64,000 nucleotides of DNA from Rheinheimera sp. MM224 (GTDB taxonomy: Bacteria > Pseudomonadota > Gammaproteobacteria > Enterobacterales > Alteromonadaceae): positions 3,647,001-3,711,000 of the forward strand of contig NZ_OX352320.1 in NCBI RefSeq assembly GCF_947090785.1, read 5' to 3'. Position numbers and translations under genes: made by a program. This document shows, in pieces, positions 33,280 to 40,462 of this stretch. Numbering within the stretch: position 1 is the first letter of the stretch; each line of letters starts with the position of its first letter. The notes below the pieces were generated by a model that searched no databases, had not been told where the DNA came from, and was given only the letters and a program-made list of their open reading frames with translations.

Positions 33280-34286
33280 CCCGCCAGCTCAACCCTGTCC
33301 CGCCCAAGCTCTTTCGCTTTATACAAGGCCTGATCAGCACGTTGCAACAGCTGATCCAAAGCACTTTCCACTGTACTTGCGATACCTATACTTAAACTGC
33401 TTTCTAAACCAGATTGCTGCATCTGCTGTTTAAACTGCTGCTGCACCCTTGTGGCCAGATGCAATAAGCCTTCAGCTGTGGTATCCGCTGCAGCCAACAC
33501 AAATTCATCACCGCCTAAACGACAGGCTATATCACTTTGCCTTGCCACAGCAGCCAACACAGACCCCAGTTGTTGTAAGGCTAAATCACCGGTTTCATGC
33601 CCATGCTGGTCATTCAGCTGTTTAAACTCGTCAATATCAATCATCATCAAGGCTAAAGGTGTGCCTTGCGTTTCTGACTGAAGCTGGTACTGCTCAAATT
33701 TAGTCTGAAAAGCTCTGCGGTTATCCAGACCAGTCAACTCATCGGTATGGGCTAAATTTTCCATTTGCTGCGCTTGTTGATACAGCTTATCTATAGTTTT
33801 TTCCGCTACTTTGGCCTTCTTGTGTTGCAGCTGCATCTGTTGGTCCAGTGCCATCTGGTATGCAAGGGCATCGGCAATCAACTTTAAACTGCTGAAGATA
33901 TGCTCTGAGATCAACACTGCTTCAGTACTGGCGCCACATAAAGTGCCAATGGTTTTACCTTCGGATAAAACAGGCAAAGCAAAAAAGCTTTGCATGCCCA
34001 AAGCAGCACTAGCCGAAGTTGGAAACAACGCTGGCACAGCATCAGACTGCTGCAGATTTGCATCAAATAACAAACGGCACATCGAATCAGACCAGTTCAC
34101 CACAGCCCCTTCCTGCACCGGTACAGTCAATTGCCCTTCAACTAACACCACTTGTTGAGTCAGTGCCTTCCAGTCAATGCGGGTTAAAAATGTGGTGTCC
34201 AGCCCTGTCAAATGCTGCACCAATTGCAACAAAGGCCTGGCTGCTTGCTCAAGAGCTACACTGGTATAACTGTGACGTTGTGGCAT
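33276..34286 (-). CDS. GAF-GGDEF diguanylate cyclase
   Basis: The 336-residue soluble protein has an N-terminal GAF-like sensor domain (LFPTSASAALGMQSFFALPV, GKTIGTLCGAS) and a GGDEF domain: DELTGLDNRRAF, MIDIDEFKQLNDQHGHETGD and RLGGDEFVLA. The RQSD inhibitory site lies five residues before GGDEF, so feedback inhibition by cyclic di-GMP is expected. GAF-GGDEF proteins of this arrangement often respond to small ligands or redox state; the signal here is unknown. It is the second cyclase in the window and has no partner phosphodiesterase nearby. Confidence 0.92.
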   Translation of the reverse strand: MPQRHSYTSVALEQAARPLLQLVQHLTGLDTTFLTRIDWKALTQQVVLVEGQLTVPVQEGAVVNWSDSMCRLLFDANLQQSDAVPALFPTSASAALGMQSFFALPVLSEGKTIGTLCGASTEAVLISEHIFSSLKLIADALAYQMALDQQMQLQHKKAKVAEKTIDKLYQQAQQMENLAHTDELTGLDNRRAFQTKFEQYQLQSETQGTPLALMMIDIDEFKQLNDQHGHETGDLALQQLGSVLAAVARQSDIACRLGGDEFVLAAADTTAEGLLHLATRVQQQFKQQMQQSGLESSLSIGIASTVESALDQLLQRADQALYKAKELGRDRVELAG

Positions 34287-34407
34287 AACGACTCTGATGG
34301 GCTGCAGGATTGAATATCCCTTTTAGCACTATTTCCTGCTGAATGTTTATGTTGTACGTAGCTTTTAGCCAGTGAGAGCAAATAAATACCAATTATTTTT
34401 CGAAGCT

Positions 34408-34433
34408 TGTCGAAACAACCCACCCGGTATCGA
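34408..34433 (+). promoter_or_regulatory. Candidate ECF42 autoregulated promoter
   Basis: TGTCGA (34408-34413) and CGA (34431-34433) are separated by 17 bp, 33 bp before the first ATG of the operon. As I recall it, the ECF42 group recognises a TGTCGA -35 and a CGA-containing -10. The site stands ahead of an operon that itself encodes an ECF42-type factor. Confidence 0.6.
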
Positions 34434-34466
34434 CTAATAAAGGAATCAACCCAAGGAGAACTTAAC

Positions 34467-34895
34467 ATGACTCAATCCATTCAACAGTTAGCAGCACAAT
34501 GGGCAACAGCAGTCGCCAGTCAGAATATGGAACAAATCATGGCTTTTTATGCCGATGAACTGATTGCCTATGACGCCGTTGCTCAACTGCAGTTTATTGG
34601 TAAATCAGCCTACAAAGCGCATTGGCAAAAATGCATGGAATTCTGCGCCGGAGGCCATTCGAAGTTTGAACTGCGCGATTTAAAGATCCAGCAAAACGAC
34701 CCAATCGCCTTTAGTCATGCTTTAGTCTACTGCGAGGGTAGCAATGAAAAAGGCGAAACTCAGGGTTGCTGGATGCGTCTGACTCAAGGCTGGCAAAAGC
34801 AACAAGGCCAATGGCGTATTATTCATGACCATTTTTCTGTGCCTTTTGATATGGTATCCGGCGCCGTATTATTTGAACTGACACCAGACGCTTAA
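34467..34895 (+). CDS. SnoaL/NTF2-like protein of the ECF42 operon
   Basis: The 142-residue soluble protein has the SnoaL-like fold: IQQLAAQWATAVASQNMEQI, FYADELIAYDAVAQLQFIGK, then GCWMRLTQGWQKQQGQWRII near the end. The last segment is the usual C-terminal strand of the YybH/SnoaL group. The ATG at 34467 has AAGGAG upstream. It leads an operon with two DGPF proteins and a sigma factor; the biochemical role is unknown. Confidence 0.8.
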   Translation: MTQSIQQLAAQWATAVASQNMEQIMAFYADELIAYDAVAQLQFIGKSAYKAHWQKCMEFCAGGHSKFELRDLKIQQNDPIAFSHALVYCEGSNEKGETQGCWMRLTQGWQKQQGQWRIIHDHFSVPFDMVSGAVLFELTPDA

Positions 34896-34921
34896 CAAGG
34901 GCCGGAAGAAGGAAAACTGCC

Positions 34922-35266
34922 ATGAAATATTTATGCTTAGTCTACAGCGATGAAAAGCTGCTGCATTCACTGCCCGAAAGCCCAAAAGACGAAGAATGTT
35001 TTGCTTACGCAGCCAGTGTGCAAAACAGTGGCCGTATGCTGGCCGCCGAAGCGCTTCAACCTATAGACACAGCCACCACTGTAAGGGTTCGCGCTGGAAA
35101 AACTTTGTTAACCGATGGCCCTTTTGCCGAGACCAAAGAACAACTGGCTGGTTTTTATCTGGTGGAAGCCAAAGATTTAAACGAAGCGATACAGCTTGCT
35201 GCCGGTATTCCGGCTGCTCGTGTTGGTTCTGTTGAAGTACGGCCTATACGGCAACTGGAGGTGTAA
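34922..35266 (+). CDS. YciI/DGPF-domain protein 1
   Basis: The 114-residue protein begins MKYLCLVYSDEK and carries the signature LLTDGPFAETKEQLAGFYLV, which defines DGPF (YCII-related) proteins. The ferredoxin-like fold is small and soluble. DGPF proteins are the standard genomic partners of ECF42 sigma factors, and their molecular role is not established. It lies 1 bp ahead of the second DGPF gene. Confidence 0.9.
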   Translation: MKYLCLVYSDEKLLHSLPESPKDEECFAYAASVQNSGRMLAAEALQPIDTATTVRVRAGKTLLTDGPFAETKEQLAGFYLVEAKDLNEAIQLAAGIPAARVGSVEVRPIRQLEV

Positions 35267-35267
35267 C

Positions 35268-35675
35268 ATGAGATTTATGCTACTGATGATCCCTAAAGGT
35301 TATGAAAGCGCAGCACCAGGCGCTATGCCAGAAGCTGCAGCTGTAGAAGTGATGATGGACTACAACAGAAAGCTGCAGGAAGCAGGTATTTTGATGAGCT
35401 GTGAAGGCTTGCATCCGCCGTCTATGGGAGCTCGAGTCAGCTTTACCGCAGGCAAGCCATTGGTCACAGACGGGCCTTTTACTGAAACCAAAGAAGTATT
35501 AGGTGGTTTTTGGATGATCAAAGTAAATTCCAGAGCCGAAGCTATTCACTGGGCCAGTTTATGTCCGGCTGGTGATAACGAAGTAATAGAGGTGCGGCAA
35601 ATTCAGGACATGGAAGATTTTCCTGAAGATATTCAGCAAATTGCTGCCGACTTCGCCAGCATGCAAAGCTCTTGA
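35268..35675 (+). CDS. YciI/DGPF-domain protein 2
   Basis: The 135-residue protein starts at ATG 35268 behind CTGGAGG. It begins MRFMLLMIPKGYE and contains VTDGPFTETKEVLGGFWMI. It is a diverged paralogue of the preceding gene, with a longer C-terminus (EDFPEDIQQIAADFA). A conserved catalytic-like Asp and His pair known from YciI is not obvious beyond the DGPF Asp. Its 3' end overlaps the sigma-factor frame. Confidence 0.9.
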   Translation: MRFMLLMIPKGYESAAPGAMPEAAAVEVMMDYNRKLQEAGILMSCEGLHPPSMGARVSFTAGKPLVTDGPFTETKEVLGGFWMIKVNSRAEAIHWASLCPAGDNEVIEVRQIQDMEDFPEDIQQIAADFASMQSS

Positions 35676-36927
35676 ACTTTTGAACCAGGTTGTCACAGCC
35701 GAAACTATTTCGGCTTTATACCAACAAGAAAGCCGCAGGGTGCTGGCCACCCTGATCCGGCTTTTGGGTGATTTTGAACTGGCCGAAGAAGCCCTGCAAG
35801 ACGCCTTTGCCTGTGCTTTACAACAATGGCCAGTCGATGGGTTACCGGAACAACCCAGAGCCTGGTTAGTATCCACAGGGCGATTTAAAGCCATAGATAA
35901 AATCCGGCACTACAAAACCCAGCGTAACTATCAGCAGCAATGGCTTGCCGAACAAGGTGAAGATATAGAAGCTTTTCAGGCTGATGAAGCAGATCATCAA
36001 AACTGGCAAGACGATGAGTTGCGACTGATATTTACCTGCTGTCACCCGGCTTTATCCACCGAAGCCCAAATTGCGCTCACCTTACGCGAAATTTGTGGCC
36101 TGACGACAGAGCAAATTGCCAAAGCTTTTCTCACCAGCCCGGTCACCATAGCCCAACGTATAGTGCGGGCGAAAAACAAAATCCGGGACGCCGCTATTCC
36201 TTACGAAATCCCCACTCCAGAGCAATTACCAGAGCGGCTGGATGTTGTGCTTAAGGTGATTTATCTGCTGTTTAACGAAGGCTATAGCCAAAGTTCGGGC
36301 GATCAGTTGCTGTGTGCAGAGCTGTCAGCTCAGGCCATACGACTTGGTTTTTTATTGCTGGAGTTACGACCCGACTCTGAAACTATGGGCTTATTGGCTT
36401 TGTTACTGTTGCAGGAATCACGGCGTCATGCCCGCATCGATCAAAAAGGCGATCTGATATTACTGGCCGATCAAGACAGAAGCTTATGGGACCAGTCCCT
36501 GATCCAACAAGGAGTTCAGCTGGTAGAACGCTCTTTAACAGGCCGTCGTATTGGTCCTTATGGTTTGCAGGCAGCTATTGCCGCACTTCATGCCGAAAGC
36601 CCGGATGCAGCAAGTACCGACTGGCCACAAATTGTCGCTTTGTACGATGTGCTGTATCGCTTCGAAGCCTCACCTGTGGTGCTGTTAAACCGCGCTGTAG
36701 CCATCAGCATGGCGCAAGGCCCGGCTGCTGCATTACCGCCATTACTGGCACTGGAACAAAGTGGCGAACTAGCACAGTATCACCTGCTCGACGCTGCTTT
36801 AGCAGACCTGCACCAAAAACTCGGCCTGACCCAACAAGCCCGCTTTTATTACCAGCAAGCGCTTAACAAAACCACACAACAGGCGGAACAGCGCTTTTTG
36901 CAAAAGCGTTTGGAGAGTCTTAGTTAG
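35641..36927 (+). CDS. ECF42-type sigma factor with long C-terminal domain
   Basis: The frame has 428 codons. Sigma region 2 (LIRLLGDFELAEEALQDAFA, RAWLVSTGRFKAIDKIR) and region 4 (ALTLREICGLTTEQIAKAFL, APITVAQRIVRAKNKI-like) are followed by a roughly 200-residue TPR-like extension with GYSQSSGD and LLNRAVAISMAQGPAAAL. That extension plus adjacent DGPF genes is diagnostic of ECF42. No anti-sigma gene is present, as usual for the group, so the extension may control activity. The start is uncertain: TTG at 35641 or TTG at 35680; the later one fits the family length better. Confidence 0.88.
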   Translation: MLPTSPACKALELLNQVVTAETISALYQQESRRVLATLIRLLGDFELAEEALQDAFACALQQWPVDGLPEQPRAWLVSTGRFKAIDKIRHYKTQRNYQQQWLAEQGEDIEAFQADEADHQNWQDDELRLIFTCCHPALSTEAQIALTLREICGLTTEQIAKAFLTSPVTIAQRIVRAKNKIRDAAIPYEIPTPEQLPERLDVVLKVIYLLFNEGYSQSSGDQLLCAELSAQAIRLGFLLLELRPDSETMGLLALLLLQESRRHARIDQKGDLILLADQDRSLWDQSLIQQGVQLVERSLTGRRIGPYGLQAAIAALHAESPDAASTDWPQIVALYDVLYRFEASPVVLLNRAVAISMAQGPAAALPPLLALEQSGELAQYHLLDAALADLHQKLGLTQQARFYYQQALNKTTQQAEQRFLQKRLESLS

Positions 36928-36985
36928 CCTTGATATTTAATCAGTGCTTTCTTTGAATTCTAAAACGAACGACATCTCGTCAGAA

Positions 36986-37926
36986 TCAAGCTTCAGCCAG
37001 CTCTTTTTTAATTGCTCGAATCTCTCTAAAAAACCTCTCAGAGACTCTGGTAAAAAAACTAGGGTCGACATTCCTTGCAAATGAGATAAGTCCGATAGTT
37101 CTCTCGTAATCTGAACGACGTAAACGCCCTTTCGAGTAAAGAGACAACAGAAGCCGAATTTCGTCTTTCTGTTTTTTAGTTATAGTGAGGTGATTCGGGC
37201 ATATCTTTATACCAGTAACTATCGCACTACCACCGGAACTGCTACCTGAAGTTGTTTTATCTGGATTTATTGATATTTTTGGTGATTTATTCGCAGTAAT
37301 TAACTTTTGAATTAACTTAAATACTTCATGTGTCCTACCCGGTAAATTTGTCGAAAAAATCATATCGTCAGCATATCTGGTATAGGTAACCTCTACACCG
37401 AAAGATGACTCCAGAGCAGACATAACAGTCTCATCAAAGTTAAGCATCGCGATGTTGCTCAAAATCGGGGAGGTTGGGTACCCAATAGGTAAAATATCTC
37501 CTTTGAAAAAACAGACAGTTCTTATTAGTTCAAACAGCTCCTTGTCAGGTGGCAAAGAATCAATTTGCTCCCAATTCTTTATCAATGCACCTTTAACATC
37601 TTCAAAAGTGACGGATGGAAAAAAATTCAATAGATCAATTTTTAAAAAAATCTGTTGTTCTGGTGACGTTCTGCATTTTTAAGAATGGAGCAACCTTGTG
37701 AGAATGCCATGGATGAAGGATGGCTTTTCACCTTTTCGAAAATATTTTTGAGTAACCAGTACTGGATAGTTTTGGTTTTCGCTGCCGCCTGATAAATAGT
37801 CCGGTCATCGCCATTTTTTTTGGGAATTTTAAACTGATATACAGCTCTTCTGGCATTAGATACAGAGCTATCAAAGAGCGTTTCAGGAATTTGTAAGTCT
37901 TTACATATTCGACTCTTAAGATCCAT
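36986..37926 (-). CDS. Retron reverse transcriptase, reading frame broken by one base
   Basis: The RT makes msDNA from the msd template. The ATG at 37926 overlaps the effector stop by 11 bp. The first 94 codons include FKIPKKNGDDRTIYQA and the retron-specific NAxxH motif (NAERH). The frame then hits TAA at 37642-37644 right after a T7 run. From there the -1 frame continues as FLKIDLLNFFPSV, then GYPTSPILSN, the catalytic YADD and the retron-specific VTG (AIVTGIKI). Joined length is about 313 residues, normal for a retron RT, and no other defect is seen. The break could be programmed -1 slippage, transcriptional slippage, a sequencing error or a recent inactivating deletion. Confidence 0.85.
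37642..37650 (-). other. Slippery T7-A5 run at the RT frame break
   Basis: On the minus strand the codons read AGA TTT TTT TAA. Slipping back one base lets translation continue TTA AAA ATT GAT in the RT frame. The homopolymer permits full re-pairing of the P-site tRNA. A downstream stimulating structure is not obvious. Confidence 0.7.
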
Positions 37927-38842
37927 AGAGCCGCCTTGAATGGTACTTCATAGTATGATTGCGGAAAGTCGCAATGACTTTATCCAGATCAAACTTGTAA
38001 GAGAAATACAACGAGTTGACTGCGCTTTTATATCGATCGTTATCGTCTTTGGAAACAGATCCAAATGCTTTAAGCACGGCGATAATATGAACCACGTATT
38101 TATGGTTTCTTACACCAAAAATTAACTTAACCGCCTCTATAAGCTCTTTATGAGTAACTGGCCCCAGAATGTAAATTAAATCATGAATGAATAGCACTGA
38201 TTTCTTGTCAAAGACAAGCGAAGGATCCAAGGTGTGAATGTTTATAGCACTATCTTTTACAGCTACAGGTTTCGACAGCAGGTCGTACAACTCAGGATAG
38301 ATATCCCCGATTGAATCTCTAACATTTATTCCGTTCGAATTCATACGATAATGGATAACACGTTCTGTTCCTGAATTCTCTTCAACCGCAGCAATAGGGC
38401 CAAGATTGATAAAGCTCTCAGATGTTCTGTATTGTTCGTCATTGATGATTATTAGCTTGTCTCTAAGTTGCGGATTAGCAAATGCCCCTAACTCAGCGAA
38501 TGCACTGGGACTCTCCAAAATTATAATTATGAAGTCAGAAAACTTAGATATTAGATCCTCAACATCGAGTATGTTCCCTTTGTGTCCCTCTATCTTTAGG
38601 GTTTTAAACATTTCTTCAGCTAGCAAGACTTTTGTATTGGGAAGCTGTTTTCTTGCGAAGTCAATAACAGCCGTTCTTCGCTCAGAGACCTCAGAAGTGG
38701 CTTTATTAGCCCCACATAGAAATACGAATTTATACCGTGAACTGGAATCAGGGAGTTGTATCTTAGAATGCCTGAGACATTTAGATATTTGTCCAAGAGC
38801 ATTTACTATATTCTTATTATTTTTGTCTATCAGCATATCCAT
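37916..38842 (-). CDS. Retron effector, NDT-like Rossmann domain plus winged helix (RcaT/St85 type)
   Basis: The 308-residue protein starts at ATG 38842, 10 bp after the retron RNA. Its N-terminal half resembles N-deoxyribosyltransferase/SLOG-type Rossmann proteins: YKFVFLCGANKATSEVSERR, then DFIIIILESPSAFAELGAFA and KLIIINDEQYRTSESFINLG; the Ser-Pro-Ser...Glu-Leu-Gly segment is the likely active-site region. The C-terminal ~100 residues look like a winged-helix domain. The order RNA-effector-RT matches Sen2/St85 retrons, where this protein is a toxin kept inactive by RT-msDNA. Upstream in-frame codons to 38956 overlap the RNA and are not used. Confidence 0.83.
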   Translation of the reverse strand: MDMLIDKNNKNIVNALGQISKCLRHSKIQLPDSSSRYKFVFLCGANKATSEVSERRTAVIDFARKQLPNTKVLLAEEMFKTLKIEGHKGNILDVEDLISKFSDFIIIILESPSAFAELGAFANPQLRDKLIIINDEQYRTSESFINLGPIAAVEENSGTERVIHYRMNSNGINVRDSIGDIYPELYDLLSKPVAVKDSAINIHTLDPSLVFDKKSVLFIHDLIYILGPVTHKELIEAVKLIFGVRNHKYVVHIIAVLKAFGSVSKDDNDRYKSAVNSLYFSYKFDLDKVIATFRNHTMKYHSRRLYGS

Positions 38843-38852
38843 TCGCCATTTA

Positions 38853-38999
38853 TTGTACCTACTTGGAGCGGCCGAAACATCCGCTCGCGGATACGCTGAC
38901 GAGCGTATACGTGATCGGATGTTTCGAGAGAAAACTAAAAATTCTAGGCAGAACATGACTCATGTCCCGATGCGGCAAAACCACATATGCTAGGTACAA
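38853..38999 (-). ncRNA. Retron msr-msd RNA
   Basis: Read on the minus strand, it starts with a1 TTGTACCTA (38999-38991) and ends with the perfect complement a2 TAGGTACAA (38861-38853). The first base after a1 is a G (38990) in a TAGC context, the expected branching guanosine. msr shows two small hairpins: ATGTGG/CCGCAT around TTTTG, and ACATG/CATGT around AGT. msd is a long hairpin: perfect 11-bp arms CGAAACATCCG and CGGATGTTTCG, with an inner 7-bp stem ATACGCT/AGCGTAT around CGTC. Confidence 0.88.
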
Positions 39000-39003
39000 G
39001 ATT

Positions 39004-39033
39004 AAATTAGCATGCACATCGACGATAATTCAA
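39004..39033 (-). promoter_or_regulatory. Retron promoter
   Basis: On the minus strand -35 TTGAAT (39033-39028) and -10 TAATTT (39009-39004) have an 18-bp spacer. The -10 ends 4 bp before a1, so the transcript would begin at the edge of the retron RNA. Confidence 0.65.
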
Positions 39034-39052
39034 TACAATAAAATCATGTGCG

Positions 39053-39166
39053 ATGGATATAGTGGACTCAGGCTGGACACTGACAGTGATCGCAGCATTA
39101 CTCAGACAACACGGCTGCGGGCCTGTTTACCCGGCAGCCTTAGCTTCGACTTCGGTACATGATTAA
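39053..39166 (+). pseudogene. Remnant of a RecQ-type helicase C-terminal (phosphoribosyltransferase-like) domain
   Basis: 37 codons remain, with DIVDSGWTLTVIAALLRQHG and VYPAALASTS. This matches the tail of RecQ-type helicases that end in a PRTase-like domain (VDD-x-x-D-S-G-W-T-L-T-V). The frame is closed upstream by a stop at 39026-39028 inside retron DNA. The TAA shares a base with the ATG of the dprA-like gene (TAATG), so the lost helicase and dprA formed a coupled pair. The remainder of the helicase is not present anywhere in the window. Confidence 0.7.
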
Positions 39167-40374
39167 TGAATTTATCCAGTGCAGCCCAGGCTATTTTGTT
39201 GCTCACTTGCTACTTTGGCAAAGCCAGCAATGAAAGTATAAAACCATTAAGTAATGGTGAATGGGGCCGTTTTGCCTTATGGCTAAAAGACAAAATGCTA
39301 TCGCCCGCCGACTTATTGGTAGCAAACCCACAGCCCTTGTTAACAAGCTGGAATGATAACCGCATCACCACCGAACGTATTTTGTTGTTATTAGGCAGAG
39401 GTCATAGCCTGGCGCTGGCGATGGAAAAATGGCACAGAGCAGGTTTATGGGTGGTAACACGTTCTGACTCTGATTATCCCAAACGCCTCAAAACTAAACT
39501 AAAAAATGATTGCCCACCCGTGCTGTTTGGCTGCGGCAATAAAGAGTTACTTCATAGCGGTGGCTTAGCTGTAGTGGGTTCACGTAATGCGGTGGAAGCC
39601 GACCTGCTATTTACCCAACAGCTTGCAGCCAAAGCTGCTGCAGAAGCTGTTACTGTGGTATCTGGTGGTGCACGTGGTGTGGATGAAGCAGCTATGCTCG
39701 GCGCCATCAAACAAGGTGGTCAAGTCGTTGGTGTGATGGCGGACAGCTTACTTCAGTCGGCAACCAGTGCAAAATGGCGTCAGGCTCTGATGGATGGTCA
39801 ACTGGTTCTGGTTTCACCTTTTTATCCTGAAGCGGGCTTTAATGCCGGCAATGCAATGGCACGGAATAAGTATATCTATTGTCTGGCCGATGCTGCTTTA
39901 GTTGTCCATTCAGGGCCAAAAGGCGGAACCTTAAATGGTGCCGAAGAAAACCTGAAACACCAGTGGGTGCCGCTTTGGGTGAAACCAAGCGCCGACCCAG
40001 AATCTACAAATTCACTATTAGTGGCCAAAGGTGGCCATTGGTACCCAGCGGATATCCAGGCCTTTACTACTGAGATGCTGTTCTCTGCACCAGTATCTGC
40101 AGCTATGGAACACAGAGTTTCGGAAGAACAGCAGCAATTATTTGCCCCTGCTGATACAACGGAACAACTTGCTGTCACTGATTTTTATAAGTTTTTTGTG
40201 ATTTCGTTATCAAAACTGGCAGCAAAGCCTGTCACTGCAGAAGAGCTGTCCGCTCGAACCTTATTGCATCCATCTCAGCTTAACGAATGGTTAAAACGAG
40301 CAGTTAAAGACAAACAACTGATACAGCTACAACAGCAGCCAGTGCGCTATCAGTATCTGAAAAACAGCAAATAA
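39166..40374 (+). CDS. DprA-like DNA-processing protein
   Basis: The 402-residue protein has the DprA/SLOG Rossmann fold: LAVVGSRNAVEADLLFTQQL, VVSGGARGVDEAAMLGAIKQ, GGQVVGVMADSL, NAMARNKYIYCLADAALVVH and GPKGGTLNGAEENL. It is a diverged paralogue of housekeeping DprA: ARGVDEAA replaces the usual A-x-G-I-D-x-x-A-H. N-terminal helices and a C-terminal winged-helix-like domain are present. Its start overlaps the stop of the truncated helicase remnant. The original pair probably acted on DNA; now dprA may be poorly translated or driven from inside. It may serve defence rather than transformation. Confidence 0.85.
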   Translation: MNLSSAAQAILLLTCYFGKASNESIKPLSNGEWGRFALWLKDKMLSPADLLVANPQPLLTSWNDNRITTERILLLLGRGHSLALAMEKWHRAGLWVVTRSDSDYPKRLKTKLKNDCPPVLFGCGNKELLHSGGLAVVGSRNAVEADLLFTQQLAAKAAAEAVTVVSGGARGVDEAAMLGAIKQGGQVVGVMADSLLQSATSAKWRQALMDGQLVLVSPFYPEAGFNAGNAMARNKYIYCLADAALVVHSGPKGGTLNGAEENLKHQWVPLWVKPSADPESTNSLLVAKGGHWYPADIQAFTTEMLFSAPVSAAMEHRVSEEQQQLFAPADTTEQLAVTDFYKFFVISLSKLAAKPVTAEELSARTLLHPSQLNEWLKRAVKDKQLIQLQQQPVRYQYLKNSK

Positions 40375-40462
40375 TTGGAACCTCAATACTATGGGGACCT
40401 GATGCCTGAGCCCCTTTTTCAGGCTACACTGGCAAAACCAGACCTACTCCGGAGCTAAGCCC

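Noticed and set aside
38873..38926. Strong hairpin read as a transcription terminator
   Set aside because: No T tract on either strand, and the flanking a1/a2 repeats and branching G explain it as the retron msd.
38843..38956. N-terminal extension of the retron effector frame
   Set aside because: It would be translated from inside the msr-msd RNA; the effector domain begins after the ATG at 38842.
38406..38993. 195-codon open frame on the plus strand
   Set aside because: It is antisense to the retron effector and runs into the retron RNA; its protein has no recognisable features, while the minus-strand frame has clear motifs.
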